The notes under the pieces are model-generated. The model was not told where the DNA came from. It did not search any database and saw only the letters and a list, made by a program, of their open reading frames with translations. Positions 25,802-32,632 of a stretch of 32,632 bases of DNA are shown piece by piece (the stretch's first letter is position 1; each line of letters opens with the position of its first letter). This DNA is from Methylobacterium oxalidis (GTDB taxonomy: Bacteria; Pseudomonadota; Alphaproteobacteria; Rhizobiales; Beijerinckiaceae). The stretch is taken from contig NZ_BJZU01000039.1 in the NCBI RefSeq assembly GCF_007992195.1, positions 1 to 32,632 on the forward strand, written 5' to 3'. A program made the translations under genes and the position numbers.

Positions 25802-27139
25802 TCATGACGTCGCGCGGATCACCGGCTCCAGCCGGTCGACGATCTCGCCGATCTGGTCCTCGCGCACGATGAGCGGCGGGGTCAGGGCCAGGGTGTCGCC
25901 CGCCGCCCGCACCACGAGCCCCGCCTCGAAGGCCCGGTCCATGATGGTGAAGGCGCGCAGGCCCGGCGCGTCGGGCCGGGGCGCGAGGTCGATCGCGGCC
26001 GCCAGGCCCACGGTGCGGATGTCGAGGATGCCGGGCAGGCCGCGCAGGCTCATCACGGCCTGCCCGAAGGCGGGCTCGAGGGCGCGGGCGCGGGCGAACA
26101 GGTCCTCGTCACGGTAGAGGTCGAGGGTGGCGAGCGCCGCCGCGCAGGCGAGCGGGTGGCCCGAATAGGTGTAGCCGTGGAACAGCTCCACCGCGTGCTC
26201 GGGGCCCTGCATCAGCGCCGCGTGGACGGGTTCGCGAACGATCACGCCGCCCATCGGCACGGTGCCCGAGTTCACGGCCTTGGCGAAGGTGATCATGTCG
26301 GGCACGACGCCGTAGCGCTCGGCCGCGAAGGCGTGGCCGAGGCGGCCGAAGCCCGTGATGACCTCGTCGAAGATGAGGAGCAGGCCGTGCCGGTCGCAGA
26401 GCGCGCGCAGGCGCTCCAGGTAGCCCTTGGGCGGCGGCAGCACGCCGGTCGAGCCCGCCATCGGCTCGACGATCACGGCCGCGATGGTCGAGGCATCGTG
26501 CAGCTCGACGATCCGCTCCAGCGCGTCGGCGAGATGGCCGCCCCAGTCCGGCTCGCCGACCGTGAAGGCCTGCTGCGCGCGGTCGTAGGTGTGGGGCAGG
26601 TGGTCGATGCCCGGCAGGCCCGGCCCGAAGGCCCGGCGGTTGGCGCCGATGCCGCCTACCGCGATGCCGCCGAAGCCGACGCCGTGGTAGCCGCGCTCCC
26701 GCCCGATCAGCCGGGTGCGCCGGCCCTCGCCGCGGGCCTGCCAGTAGGCGAGGGCGATCTTGAGCGCCGTGTCGACCGCCTCCGAGCCCGAGTTGCAGAG
26801 GAAGACGCGGTCGAGATCCCCTGGGGCGAGGGCGGCGAGCCGCCCTGCCAGCGCGAAGGCGGCCGGGTGCCCGAACTGGAAGGGGGGCGCGTAGTCGAGC
26901 TCCCCCGCCTGCGCCCGGATCGCCCGCACAATCGGCTCGCGGCCGTGGCCGGCGTTGCAGCACCACAGGCCCGAGATCCCGTCGAGGACGCTGCGCCCGT
27001 CCGGCGTGCGGTAGTGCATGCCCTCGGCGCCCGAGACGAGGCGGGGCTTGCGGCGGAAGGCGCGGTTGGCCGTGAACGGCATCCACCAGGCGCCGAGGTC
27101 GTTCGGGCCGGGCAGGGGGGCCGGGGCGTTCGCGGGCAT
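25802..27139 (-). CDS. Class III (omega) aminotransferase, beta-alanine-pyruvate type
   Basis: A 445-residue PLP enzyme. The N-terminus, LGAWWMPFTANRAFRRKPRL, is typical of omega-amino acid:pyruvate transaminases. The PLP site comprises NSGSEAVDTALKIAL, YHGVGFGG, Asp258 in IFDEVITGFGRLG and the Schiff-base Lys287 in TFAKAVNSG. Expected reaction: transfer of an omega-amino group (beta-alanine or a similar amine) to pyruvate, giving alanine. The exact substrate cannot be read from the sequence. The ATG at 27139 is 15 bases after the stop of the HMA-protein gene, so the two are probably co-transcribed, although a metabolic link is not obvious. Confidence 0.9.
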   Translation of the reverse strand: MPANAPAPLPGPNDLGAWWMPFTANRAFRRKPRLVSGAEGMHYRTPDGRSVLDGISGLWCCNAGHGREPIVRAIRAQAGELDYAPPFQFGHPAAFALAGRLAALAPGDLDRVFLCNSGSEAVDTALKIALAYWQARGEGRRTRLIGRERGYHGVGFGGIAVGGIGANRRAFGPGLPGIDHLPHTYDRAQQAFTVGEPDWGGHLADALERIVELHDASTIAAVIVEPMAGSTGVLPPPKGYLERLRALCDRHGLLLIFDEVITGFGRLGHAFAAERYGVVPDMITFAKAVNSGTVPMGGVIVREPVHAALMQGPEHAVELFHGYTYSGHPLACAAALATLDLYRDEDLFARARALEPAFGQAVMSLRGLPGILDIRTVGLAAAIDLAPRPDAPGLRAFTIMDRAFEAGLVVRAAGDTLALTPPLIVREDQIGEIVDRLEPVIRATS

Positions 27140-27153
27140 GGCGCGGGTCCGTT

Positions 27154-27378
27154 TCAGCCCGTCATCGCGGTCGCGGTGTAGCCGGCCTTGGTCAGCGCCT
27201 GGGCCACGTCGAGGCTCTGGGCGCTGGTGCGCACGGCCACGCGGCCGTGGGCGAGGTCGACCTCGACCTCGGCGCCGGGGTCGAGGCGCTGGATCGTGCG
27301 GCGCACGGCCTGCACGCAGCCGTCGCAGGTCATGCCCTCGACCTGCATCATCAGGAGATCGGTCCGCGTTCCGTCCAT
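27154..27378 (-). CDS. HMA-domain metal-binding protein (copper-chaperone-like)
   Basis: A 74-residue single heavy-metal-associated domain of ferredoxin-like fold. The metal motif GMTCDGC sits in the first loop after MQVE, and the rest follows the family: VRRTIQRLDPGAEVEVDLAH, then AVRTSAQS and ALTKAGYTA. Such stand-alone HMA proteins (CopZ-like) bind Cu(I) and pass it to P-type ATPases, or act in other metal handling. AAGG lies upstream of the ATG. No copper ATPase is in the window. It precedes the aminotransferase by 14 bases on the same strand. Confidence 0.88.
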   Translation of the reverse strand: MDGTRTDLLMMQVEGMTCDGCVQAVRRTIQRLDPGAEVEVDLAHGRVAVRTSAQSLDVAQALTKAGYTATAMTG

Positions 27379-27684
27379 CGGCGCACCCTTGCCGCCCTGT
27401 CCAGCCCGCGCTGGCCCGTCCGGGCGGCACCTCCATGTCGGCCGGCCCGCCGCACGATGCAAGCGGGGCGCGGCGGGCCGTGCCGTGCAGGCCCGGGGTT
27501 CCGTCGGAGGCTCCGCGCAAGTCTCCGCGCAAGTCCATGTCACACCGGCCGGAAATCGCTTGCCGGCGTGGGGCGGCGCCTTGCCGGGGGCCACGGCCTC
27601 GGCGACAAGGTGGGATGCCCCGATTCGGCGCGGTCCGGCGGTGCAGTCTCTGTTCCCGCGTTCGAGGGGTTTGGGCTTAGTCCG
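27379..27684. other. Divergent intergenic region with a tandem 12-mer
   Basis: 306 bases between the HMA gene (minus) and the TipF-like gene (plus). No convincing gene or consensus promoter seen. A perfect tandem duplication of CTCCGCGCAAGT occupies 27511-27522 and 27523-27534. The frame of the TipF-like gene is open through much of the region, but the stretch has no protein-like features. Confidence 0.5.
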
Positions 27685-29187
27685 ATGGACCGGATCTTCG
27701 GCCGGCGCAGCAGCCTGTTGGCCCTGGGTCTCCTCGGGCTCGTCGTGCTCGGGCCCCTCGCCCTCGTCGCGCCGCTGGCCGCCGCCCTCGCGCTCACCCT
27801 GGCGGCGGCGCTCGCCGCCCTCCTGTCGCACCGCAAGGCGGCCGCGCTGAGCCTGCGCTGCGACAAGCTCTCCGCCGAGCTCGACGTGCTCTCGAAGCGC
27901 CTGATCCGGCTCGAAGCCGGCGCCGCCGCGTCCGCCGCAAACACGCCCCCGGCGGCCGATGCGGGGCTCGCTTCCGGTATCGAGGAGGTGACGGTCGAGA
28001 TCGGCCTGCTGAGCGGCATCGTGCGCGATCTCGCCTCCGTGGTCGCCGCGCAGGACGGCGAGATCGCCCGGCTCAAGGCGGAGCCGCGCGCTCCGGCGCC
28101 GGTCCCGGCGCCCGCCCCGCTGCACGTTTCCGCGCCGGCCGCGCCGGCTCCCGCGCTCGTCCAGGCGGCGCCCCCCGCCGCTGCGCCGCCGCGTCCCGAT
28201 CCCGAGCCCGCCGCGCGGCCCGCACCCTTCGCGCCGCGGCCGATCCCGCCGCCGCGACCGGCCGACACCGACCGCTTCCCCGCTCCCGCCGTGCCCGCTC
28301 CCGCCGTGCCGGCGCGCGCGGGTGCGCCGACGCACGGGGAGCGCGCCCGCGAGGAGGCGCTGCTGGCGGCCTTCGACCGCGACGGGCTTGAGGTTCACCT
28401 GCAGCCGATCGTGGTGCTGCCCCAGCGCAAGGTCGTGTCCTACGAGGCGCTGGCGCGGCTGCGCGTCGAAGGCGAGGTGCTGGCGCCGGAGGCGTTCCTG
28501 CCCGTGCTGGAGCGCTACGGCCGCACCACGGACCTCGACCGGCGCATGCTGCAGCGCGTCGCCACCATCGCCCGGCACCTCGCCGGCCGCGGCAGCGAGG
28601 CGGCGGTGGCCTACGGGCTGTCGCCGCTCTCCCTGTTCGAGCCGGGCTTCCTGCGCTCGCTCGCCCGCCTCGTCGCGGCGGAACCGGGGCTCGCGGGCCG
28701 GCTCGTGGTGGCGCTGCCGCAGGCGAGCTGGCGCAACCTCGACGCCGAGCAGGCGGCGGCGCTCGCCGCCCTGCGCGGCCGGATCGGCTTCATCCTCGAC
28801 CGGCCGACCGACCTGCGCTTCGACGCCCTCGCGCTGGCCGAGCGCGGCGTCGCCCAGGTCAAGGTGCCGGCCGACCTGCTGCTGCGCCAGGCACCCGGGC
28901 GCGGGCACCTCGCCGACATCGCGGTGGAGGATCTGGTGGCCGCGCTCGGCCGGGCCGGTATCCGCCTCGTCGCCTGCGGCGTCGAGCACGAGGGCGACGT
29001 GCCGGACCTCATCGACCTCGACGTGCCCTTCGCGCAGGGGAGCGTCTTCGCCGCGCCCCGCGCCGTGCGGGCGGAGGTGCTCGCTGCGCCGCCGGCCCCG
29101 CCCGAGCCCCCGGCGCCGCCGGCGGACGAGCCCGAGCCGCCGCCCCAGCGCCGGCCCTTCCGCGACTTCCTGCGCCGGGCAAGCTGA
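27685..29187 (+). CDS. Membrane-anchored degenerate EAL-domain protein, TipF-like
   Basis: A 500-residue protein. The N-terminus has two close membrane helices (about 10-31 and 32-48), then a coiled coil (about 52-78, LSLRCDKLSAELDVLSKRL), a long Ala/Pro-rich linker (about 135-215) and an EAL-type domain (about 222-465). EAL itself is present (YEALARLR, 253-260), as are QVKVP (391-395) and CGVEHEGDV (431-439). However, the catalytic Asn of NLS is replaced (YGLSPLSL), the mid-domain Glu is absent (VVALPQASW) and DDFGTG reads LDRPTD. This suggests no phosphodiesterase activity. The architecture resembles Caulobacter TipF, a c-di-GMP-binding receptor needed for flagellum assembly. The TipF assignment is inference. 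cheY/cheZ lie 1 kb downstream. Confidence 0.8.
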   Translation: MDRIFGRRSSLLALGLLGLVVLGPLALVAPLAAALALTLAAALAALLSHRKAAALSLRCDKLSAELDVLSKRLIRLEAGAAASAANTPPAADAGLASGIEEVTVEIGLLSGIVRDLASVVAAQDGEIARLKAEPRAPAPVPAPAPLHVSAPAAPAPALVQAAPPAAAPPRPDPEPAARPAPFAPRPIPPPRPADTDRFPAPAVPAPAVPARAGAPTHGERAREEALLAAFDRDGLEVHLQPIVVLPQRKVVSYEALARLRVEGEVLAPEAFLPVLERYGRTTDLDRRMLQRVATIARHLAGRGSEAAVAYGLSPLSLFEPGFLRSLARLVAAEPGLAGRLVVALPQASWRNLDAEQAAALAALRGRIGFILDRPTDLRFDALALAERGVAQVKVPADLLLRQAPGRGHLADIAVEDLVAALGRAGIRLVACGVEHEGDVPDLIDLDVPFAQGSVFAAPRAVRAEVLAAPPAPPEPPAPPADEPEPPPQRRPFRDFLRRAS

Positions 29188-29257
29188 GGCGGGACGCGTT
29201 GCAATCGGGCGGCATGGCGCCTAACCGGGCCCCGGAACAGCCAATCCAGGACGCTTC

Positions 29258-30181
29258 ATGACAGCCTCACCCGTCCCGGCGGGCCCGGCGCAGGGCCCGG
29301 CCGCCATCCCGACGCTCGCGGGCTTCCGCGAGATCGCCCCGCGCCACGACCTCATCCTGTGCGACGTCTGGGGCGTCCTGCACGACGGCACGGTCGGCCA
29401 TCGCGCGGCGGGCGAGGCCCTGATCCGCTTCCGCGGCCTCGCGCCGGAGGGGCGGCCGCGCCGGGTCATGCTGGTCTCGAACGCGCCGCGCCCCTGGCCG
29501 AGTGTGCAGGCGATCCTCGACGGCTACGGCGTGCCGCGGGAGGCCTACGACGCCATCCTCACCTCCGGCGACCTCACCCGCGACCTCGTCGCCCGGCACC
29601 CGGGGGCGCGGGTGCACCATCTCGGGCCGGAGCGGGATGCCCCGATCTTCGAGGGCCTCGACCTGACCCTGGTTCCGCCCGCGGAGGCACAGGTCGTGGT
29701 CTGCACCGGCCTGTTCGACGACACCCGCGAGACGGCCGACGACTACCGGGACACGCTTGCCGCCTTCCGGGCGCGCGCGGTGCCGATGATCTGCGCCAAC
29801 CCCGACCTCGTGGTCGAGCGCGACAAGAAGCTCATCCCCTGCGCCGGGCTCATCGCGGCGGCCTACGCGGAGACCGGAGGCGAGGTCGTCTACGCGGGCA
29901 AGCCGTACCGGCCGATCTACGAGGCCGCGCTCGCGGCGGCCGGCGCCCTCGACGGACTTCCGGCCCCGGACCTGTCCCGGGTGCTGGCCGTCGGCGACGC
30001 GCTGCGCACCGACATCGCGGGCGCGTCGGCGTTCGGGATCGCGAGCCTGCTCGTGGCCCGCGGCATCCACGCGGAGGAGCTCGGCGTGCTGGCCGAGCAC
30101 GACCGGCTCGGCGACGCGGCCGCCTGGCTCGCCCGCCAGAGCGTCCACCCGGACGCGCTGATCGAGCGCCTCGCCTGGTAG
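29258..30181 (+). CDS. HAD-superfamily IIA protein (TIGR01459-like)
   Basis: A 307-residue protein. Motif I is CDVWGVLHDG, with nucleophile Asp36. Motif II Ser is in MLVSNAPRP, the Lys motif is AGKPYRPIYE, and the acidic motif IV is VLAVGDALRTDIAGA. The cap inserted after motif II is of the class II (NagD-like) type. Trp stands where most HAD phosphatases have the acid/base Asp (DxD), which I recall as typical of this subfamily. The substrate is unknown; NagD relatives hydrolyse sugar or nucleotide phosphates. Relatives are often found near ribF, which here lies 1.3 kb away. It ends 6 bases from the convergent cheZ. Confidence 0.85.
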   Translation: MTASPVPAGPAQGPAAIPTLAGFREIAPRHDLILCDVWGVLHDGTVGHRAAGEALIRFRGLAPEGRPRRVMLVSNAPRPWPSVQAILDGYGVPREAYDAILTSGDLTRDLVARHPGARVHHLGPERDAPIFEGLDLTLVPPAEAQVVVCTGLFDDTRETADDYRDTLAAFRARAVPMICANPDLVVERDKKLIPCAGLIAAAYAETGGEVVYAGKPYRPIYEAALAAAGALDGLPAPDLSRVLAVGDALRTDIAGASAFGIASLLVARGIHAEELGVLAEHDRLGDAAAWLARQSVHPDALIERLAW

Positions 30182-30187
30182 CGGGGC

Positions 30188-30718
30188 TCAGGCGAACAGG
30201 GCGTCGATGTCGTCCTGGGAGGTCGCCGGGCCGCCGATCTGCGGGCCGTTGAGGAGCAGGCGCTCGGCGCGGGCGCGGCGCTCGGACTCGGTCGGGTCGA
30301 TACCGGATTCGTCGCGCGCCTTCACGGCGTTCGCGAAGCGGGCGAGGCGCAGCTCGAGCTGGCGCAGGGCCTCCACCACCTTGGAGATGCGCTGCCCGGT
30401 GATGTCCTGGAAGGCGCAGGCCTCGAAGATCTCGTAGATCTTCGCCTCGACGTTCTCGCGGTAATCGTCGTCGGGCAGGGCCAGCATCGCCTCAGCGGAG
30501 GCCATGATCTGGTTGGTGGCGCCCGCCGTGGCGGCGAGCACGTTGCCGAGCTCCTCGTGCGCCATCGGGATGCGGTCGCGGGTGATCTCGTTCGCCCGGA
30601 GCGCGGCGATCTCCTGGCGCAGGTGACTGATGTACTCGGCGATCTCGACGAGCTCGTTGATCACCGCGGGGGGCGTACGCTCGGGAGCCGTCTCCCGCGC
30701 CTTGCGTGCGAACAGCAT
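30188..30718 (-). CDS. cheZ: Chemotaxis protein phosphatase CheZ
   Basis: A 176-residue helical protein that dephosphorylates CheY-P. The catalytic segment CAFQDITGQRISKV matches E. coli DFQDLTGQ, with Asp105 and Gln109 corresponding to D143 and Q147. Long helices (about 18-45 and 55-130) form the four-helix bundle dimer. The C-terminus DDIDALFA resembles the CheY-binding tail seen in CheZ and the peptide found in FliM/FliN-type proteins. It is shorter than E. coli CheZ (214). It lies 92 bases downstream of cheY on the same strand, the usual pairing. Confidence 0.92.
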   Translation of the reverse strand: MLFARKARETAPERTPPAVINELVEIAEYISHLRQEIAALRANEITRDRIPMAHEELGNVLAATAGATNQIMASAEAMLALPDDDYRENVEAKIYEIFEACAFQDITGQRISKVVEALRQLELRLARFANAVKARDESGIDPTESERRARAERLLLNGPQIGGPATSQDDIDALFA

Positions 30719-30810
30719 CGGACACTGACTCCACAGGACGGCGGCGGGCGCCGCCGCCGGTACGCGCGGCCGGCCCCTCCCCGGAGCCCGGCCGCGGACG
30801 GGCCTTAGAC

Positions 30811-31194
30811 TCAGGCGCCGCAGACCGCCTCGATCTTGCTCTTGAGCGTGGCGGCGTTGAACGGCTTCACGATGTAGTTGTTCACGCCGGCCTTCTTGGC
30901 CGCGATCACGTTCTCGGTCTTCGACTCGGCGGTGACCATGATGAAGGGCGTGGTGCGCAGGGACTCGTCGGCGCGCACGTGGCGCAGCAGCTCGTAGCCC
31001 GTCATCGGCTCCATGTTCCAGTCGGAGATCACGAGCCCGTACTTGCGGCTCTTCAGGCGCGCGAGCGCGGCGGTGCCGTCGGAGGCATCGTCCACCTCCT
31101 CGAAGCCGAGCTGCTTCAGGAGGTTGCGGATGATGCGGACCATGGTCTGGTAGTCGTCGACGACCAGGATCGGCATGCTGAGGTCGAGGGCCAT
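30811..31194 (-). CDS. cheY: Chemotaxis response regulator CheY
   Basis: A 127-residue single receiver domain. All CheY residues are present: acidic pair in VVDDYQTM (13-14), phospho-Asp58 in ISDWNMEPM, Thr88 (VTAES), Tyr107 and Lys110 (NNYIVKPF). TMVRIIRNLLKQLGF and VVDDYQTM are typical of true CheY rather than other receivers. CheY-P binds the flagellar switch to change rotation. The start at 31194 (MALDLSMPILVVDD) has GGAG about 9 bases upstream. cheZ follows on the same strand. The leader holds two hairpins described separately. Confidence 0.95.
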   Translation of the reverse strand: MALDLSMPILVVDDYQTMVRIIRNLLKQLGFEEVDDASDGTAALARLKSRKYGLVISDWNMEPMTGYELLRHVRADESLRTTPFIMVTAESKTENVIAAKKAGVNNYIVKPFNAATLKSKIEAVCGA

Positions 31195-31217
31195 GAGGGT
31201 TCTGCTCCGTGATCCCG

Positions 31218-31279
31218 GGGGACGGTGCGGCCACGTCCCCTGCGCGTATCGAGGGAGGCGCCAAGCGACGCGGCGCCTC
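31218..31279 (-). promoter_or_regulatory. Two tandem hairpins in the cheY leader
   Basis: GAGGCGCC (31255-31262) pairs with GGCGCCTC (31272-31279): 8 bp, 9-base loop. GGGGACG (31218-31224) pairs with CGTCCCC (31234-31240): 7 bp, 9-base loop. Both lie within 86 bases upstream of the cheY start and would be transcribed if the promoter is near the AT-rich stretch at about 31285-31325. They may affect mRNA stability or translation. Confidence 0.4.
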
Positions 31280-31448
31280 ATGGTCCTGAAATTACGACGG
31301 ACCCGATTGCGAACCGGTTAACTGCGCGCCTGCGGACGCGTGCGCCCGCACCGGCCCGGGCGGCTCGCTTGACCCTCGGGGCGGTTTTCGACAGGGTCCG
31401 GCCGGCCTCCACGCCCCGCAAGCCCGGCCCGCCCGTCCCCATCGCCCC

Positions 31449-32480
31449 ATGAGCCCGATATCGTCCGCCGACGAGAGCCCCGCGCGGCCCTTCACGGTCT
31501 GCCGCGAGGACGAGCCGCTGCCCGCCTCCCTGCGCGGCGCCGTGGCGGCGATCGGCAATTTCGACGGGGTGCACCGCGGCCACCGCATCCTCGTGGAGGC
31601 CGTGCGCGAGACGGCCGGGGCGGCAGGGCGGCCCGCCATCGTGCTCACCTTCGAGCCGCATCCGCGCGCCTACTTCGCGCCCCACCTGCCCCTGTTCCGG
31701 CTGACCGGGCCCGGCGCCAAGGAGATCGTGTTCCGCCGCCTCGGCCTCGACGGACTCGTCGTGCGCCGCTTCGACGCGGAGCTCGCCGGCACCGGCGCGC
31801 GCGACTTCGTGCGGCGCCTCCTGAAGGAGGATCTTGGGCTCTCGGGCGTGGTGATCGGCCACGATTTCCATTTCGGCCGCGGGCGCGAGGGCACGCCGGC
31901 GCTGCTGGCCGATCTCTGCCGCGAGGCGGGGCTCGCCTGCCGCATCATCCCGCCCGTGGCCCTGCCGGCGGAGGCCGAGCCCGTCTCGTCGAGCGCGATC
32001 CGGGCGGCCCTCGCCCGCGGGGACGTGGCCCGCGCGAACGCGCTCCTCGGCTACCGCTGGTTCGTGCAGGGCGTCGTGCGCCACGGCGACAAGCGCGGGC
32101 GCACCCTCGGCTACCCGACCGCCAACATCGCGCTCCCCGATTGCGGCCTCGCCCACGGCATCTACGCGGTGCGGGTACGGCTGCCGGACGGCCGCCCGCG
32201 GCCGGGCGTGGCGAGCTACGGTCGCCGCCCCACCTTCGACGACGGGGCGCCGCTCCTCGAGGTCAACCTGTTCGATTTCGCGGGCGATCTCTACGGGCAG
32301 GCGCTCGACGTGGAGTTCGCCGCCTTCATCCGCGGCGAGGAGCGCTTCGCGAGCGCCGAGGCGCTGATCGCCCGCATGGACATCGACGCGGCCGAGGCCC
32401 GCACCCTGCTGGAGGCGGGCCGGACCCCGTCGATGCTCGAGGGCGGGTCGCCTCTCCTGGCCGGGAGAGGGTTGGGGTAG
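31449..32480 (+). CDS. ribF: Bifunctional riboflavin kinase / FAD synthetase
   Basis: A 343-residue cytoplasmic enzyme that converts riboflavin to FMN and then FAD. The N-terminal adenylyltransferase has GNFDGVHRGH (36-45), FEPHPRAYF and the VSSSAIRAAL region. The C-terminal riboflavin kinase has KRGRTLGYPTANI, GIYAVRV, ASYGRRPTFDDG and EVNLFDFAGDLYG. The family normally ends near the last helix (EALIARMDIDAAEARTLLE). The following residues, RTPSMLEGGSPLLAGRGLG, are poorly conserved in kind, and the last 10 or so are encoded by a repeat palindrome (32451-32470). No clear Shine-Dalgarno sequence precedes the ATG. It is convergent with nothing in the window and runs directly into repeat copy C. 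Confidence 0.96.
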   Translation: MSPISSADESPARPFTVCREDEPLPASLRGAVAAIGNFDGVHRGHRILVEAVRETAGAAGRPAIVLTFEPHPRAYFAPHLPLFRLTGPGAKEIVFRRLGLDGLVVRRFDAELAGTGARDFVRRLLKEDLGLSGVVIGHDFHFGRGREGTPALLADLCREAGLACRIIPPVALPAEAEPVSSSAIRAALARGDVARANALLGYRWFVQGVVRHGDKRGRTLGYPTANIALPDCGLAHGIYAVRVRLPDGRPRPGVASYGRRPTFDDGAPLLEVNLFDFAGDLYGQALDVEFAAFIRGEERFASAEALIARMDIDAAEARTLLEAGRTPSMLEGGSPLLAGRGLG

Positions 32481-32630
32481 GGGTACAGGTCTATCCGGAG
32501 AGGTCGCATCCCTCACCCGGTCCGCTCACGCGGACTCGACCTCTCCCGGACGGGAGAGGTGGGGCACCGGCCCTGCCTACGCTCACCTGAAACGATTGGG
32601 CGCGGGTCCCCTCTCCCGTTCGGGAGAGGG
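32451..32630. repeat. REP-like mosaic repeat, copy C (three palindromes)
   Basis: Palindromes of the CCTCTCCC/GGGAGAGG family lie at 32451-32470 (inside the ribF 3' end), 32540-32559 and 32609-32630. Between the first two, GGGTAGGGGT (about 32474-32483) and ATCCCTCACCC (about 32508-32518) form the second dyad type, with TCCGGA in its loop, as in copies A and B. The stretch 32510-32559 also matches the reverse complement of 23730-23781. The element continues to the window end and may extend beyond. Confidence 0.82.
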
Positions 32631-32632
32631 AC

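Noticed and set aside
25802..27538. One 578-codon frame suggesting a longer aminotransferase reaching to 27538
   Set aside because: The upstream part is the shadow of the HMA gene in another frame. The conserved aminotransferase N-terminus starts at the ATG at 27139.
27154..28989. Long minus-strand frame ending in the HMA domain
   Set aside because: Only the last 74 codons resemble a protein family. The remainder is antisense to the TipF-like gene and low-complexity.

Overview
The window is very GC-rich, densely coded and looks chromosomal. It resembles an alphaproteobacterium of the Methylobacterium type. The grounds are a polyhydroxybutyrate block (phaA-phaB divergent from phaR), a formate-tetrahydrofolate ligase of the kind used in C1 assimilation, a lptCAB-rpoN-hpf-ptsN cluster, a CpdR-like regulator, and the very high GC. 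The genus is an inference from gene content; no rRNA or tRNA gene is present to confirm it.

Layout. 1-81: a palindromic repeat element. 82-2955 (-): a divergent phosphoenolpyruvate carboxylase. 3163-4190 (+): a small membrane protein coupled to a secreted Ala/Pro-rich protein. 4200-5930 (-): a TadG-like von Willebrand A (vWA) protein. 6124-7525 (+): a DUF985-type cupin and a secreted DUF1194 vWA-like protein. 7568-9652 (-): phaB and phaA. 9986-10937 (+): phaR and a small unknown. 10959-11147 (-): rpmF. 11435-12588 (+): a helix-hairpin-helix protein and a short RNase D. 12827-18694 (+): lptC, lptA, lptB, rpoN, hpf, ptsN and a four-cysteine secreted protein. 18713-21315 (-): a YdcF-family protein, then ftsX-ftsE. 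21497-23449 (+): a zinc-ribbon membrane protein, hpt and a CpdR-like receiver. 23450-23861: a repeat-rich intergenic region. 23862-27378 (-): fhs, a class III aminotransferase and an HMA metal-binding protein. 27685-30181 (+): a TipF-like degenerate EAL protein and a HAD-IIA protein. 30188-31194 (-): cheZ-cheY. 31449-32480 (+): ribF, running into a further repeat copy.

How it fits together. Most genes are housekeeping: outer-membrane LPS export (LptCAB), the division ABC transporter FtsEX, nitrogen-related control (RpoN, PtsN), ribosome hibernation (HPF), FAD synthesis (RibF), purine salvage (Hpt) and carbon storage (PhaA/B/R). Motility signalling appears twice close together, as CheY/CheZ and the TipF-like c-di-GMP-receptor candidate.

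The most interesting items are: (i) a PEP carboxylase homologue whose catalytic loop and glycine-rich motifs differ strongly from the canonical ones; (ii) a mosaic repeat family of seven 'CCTCTCCC..GGGAGAGG' palindromes plus a second dyad, placed immediately 3' of ppc, fhs and ribF and apparently supplying the last codons of ribF; (iii) a transmembrane EAL protein that has lost most of its catalytic residues. I saw no prophage, insertion sequence, CRISPR array, toxin-antitoxin pair or defence island, so I do not claim a new defence or mobile system here.
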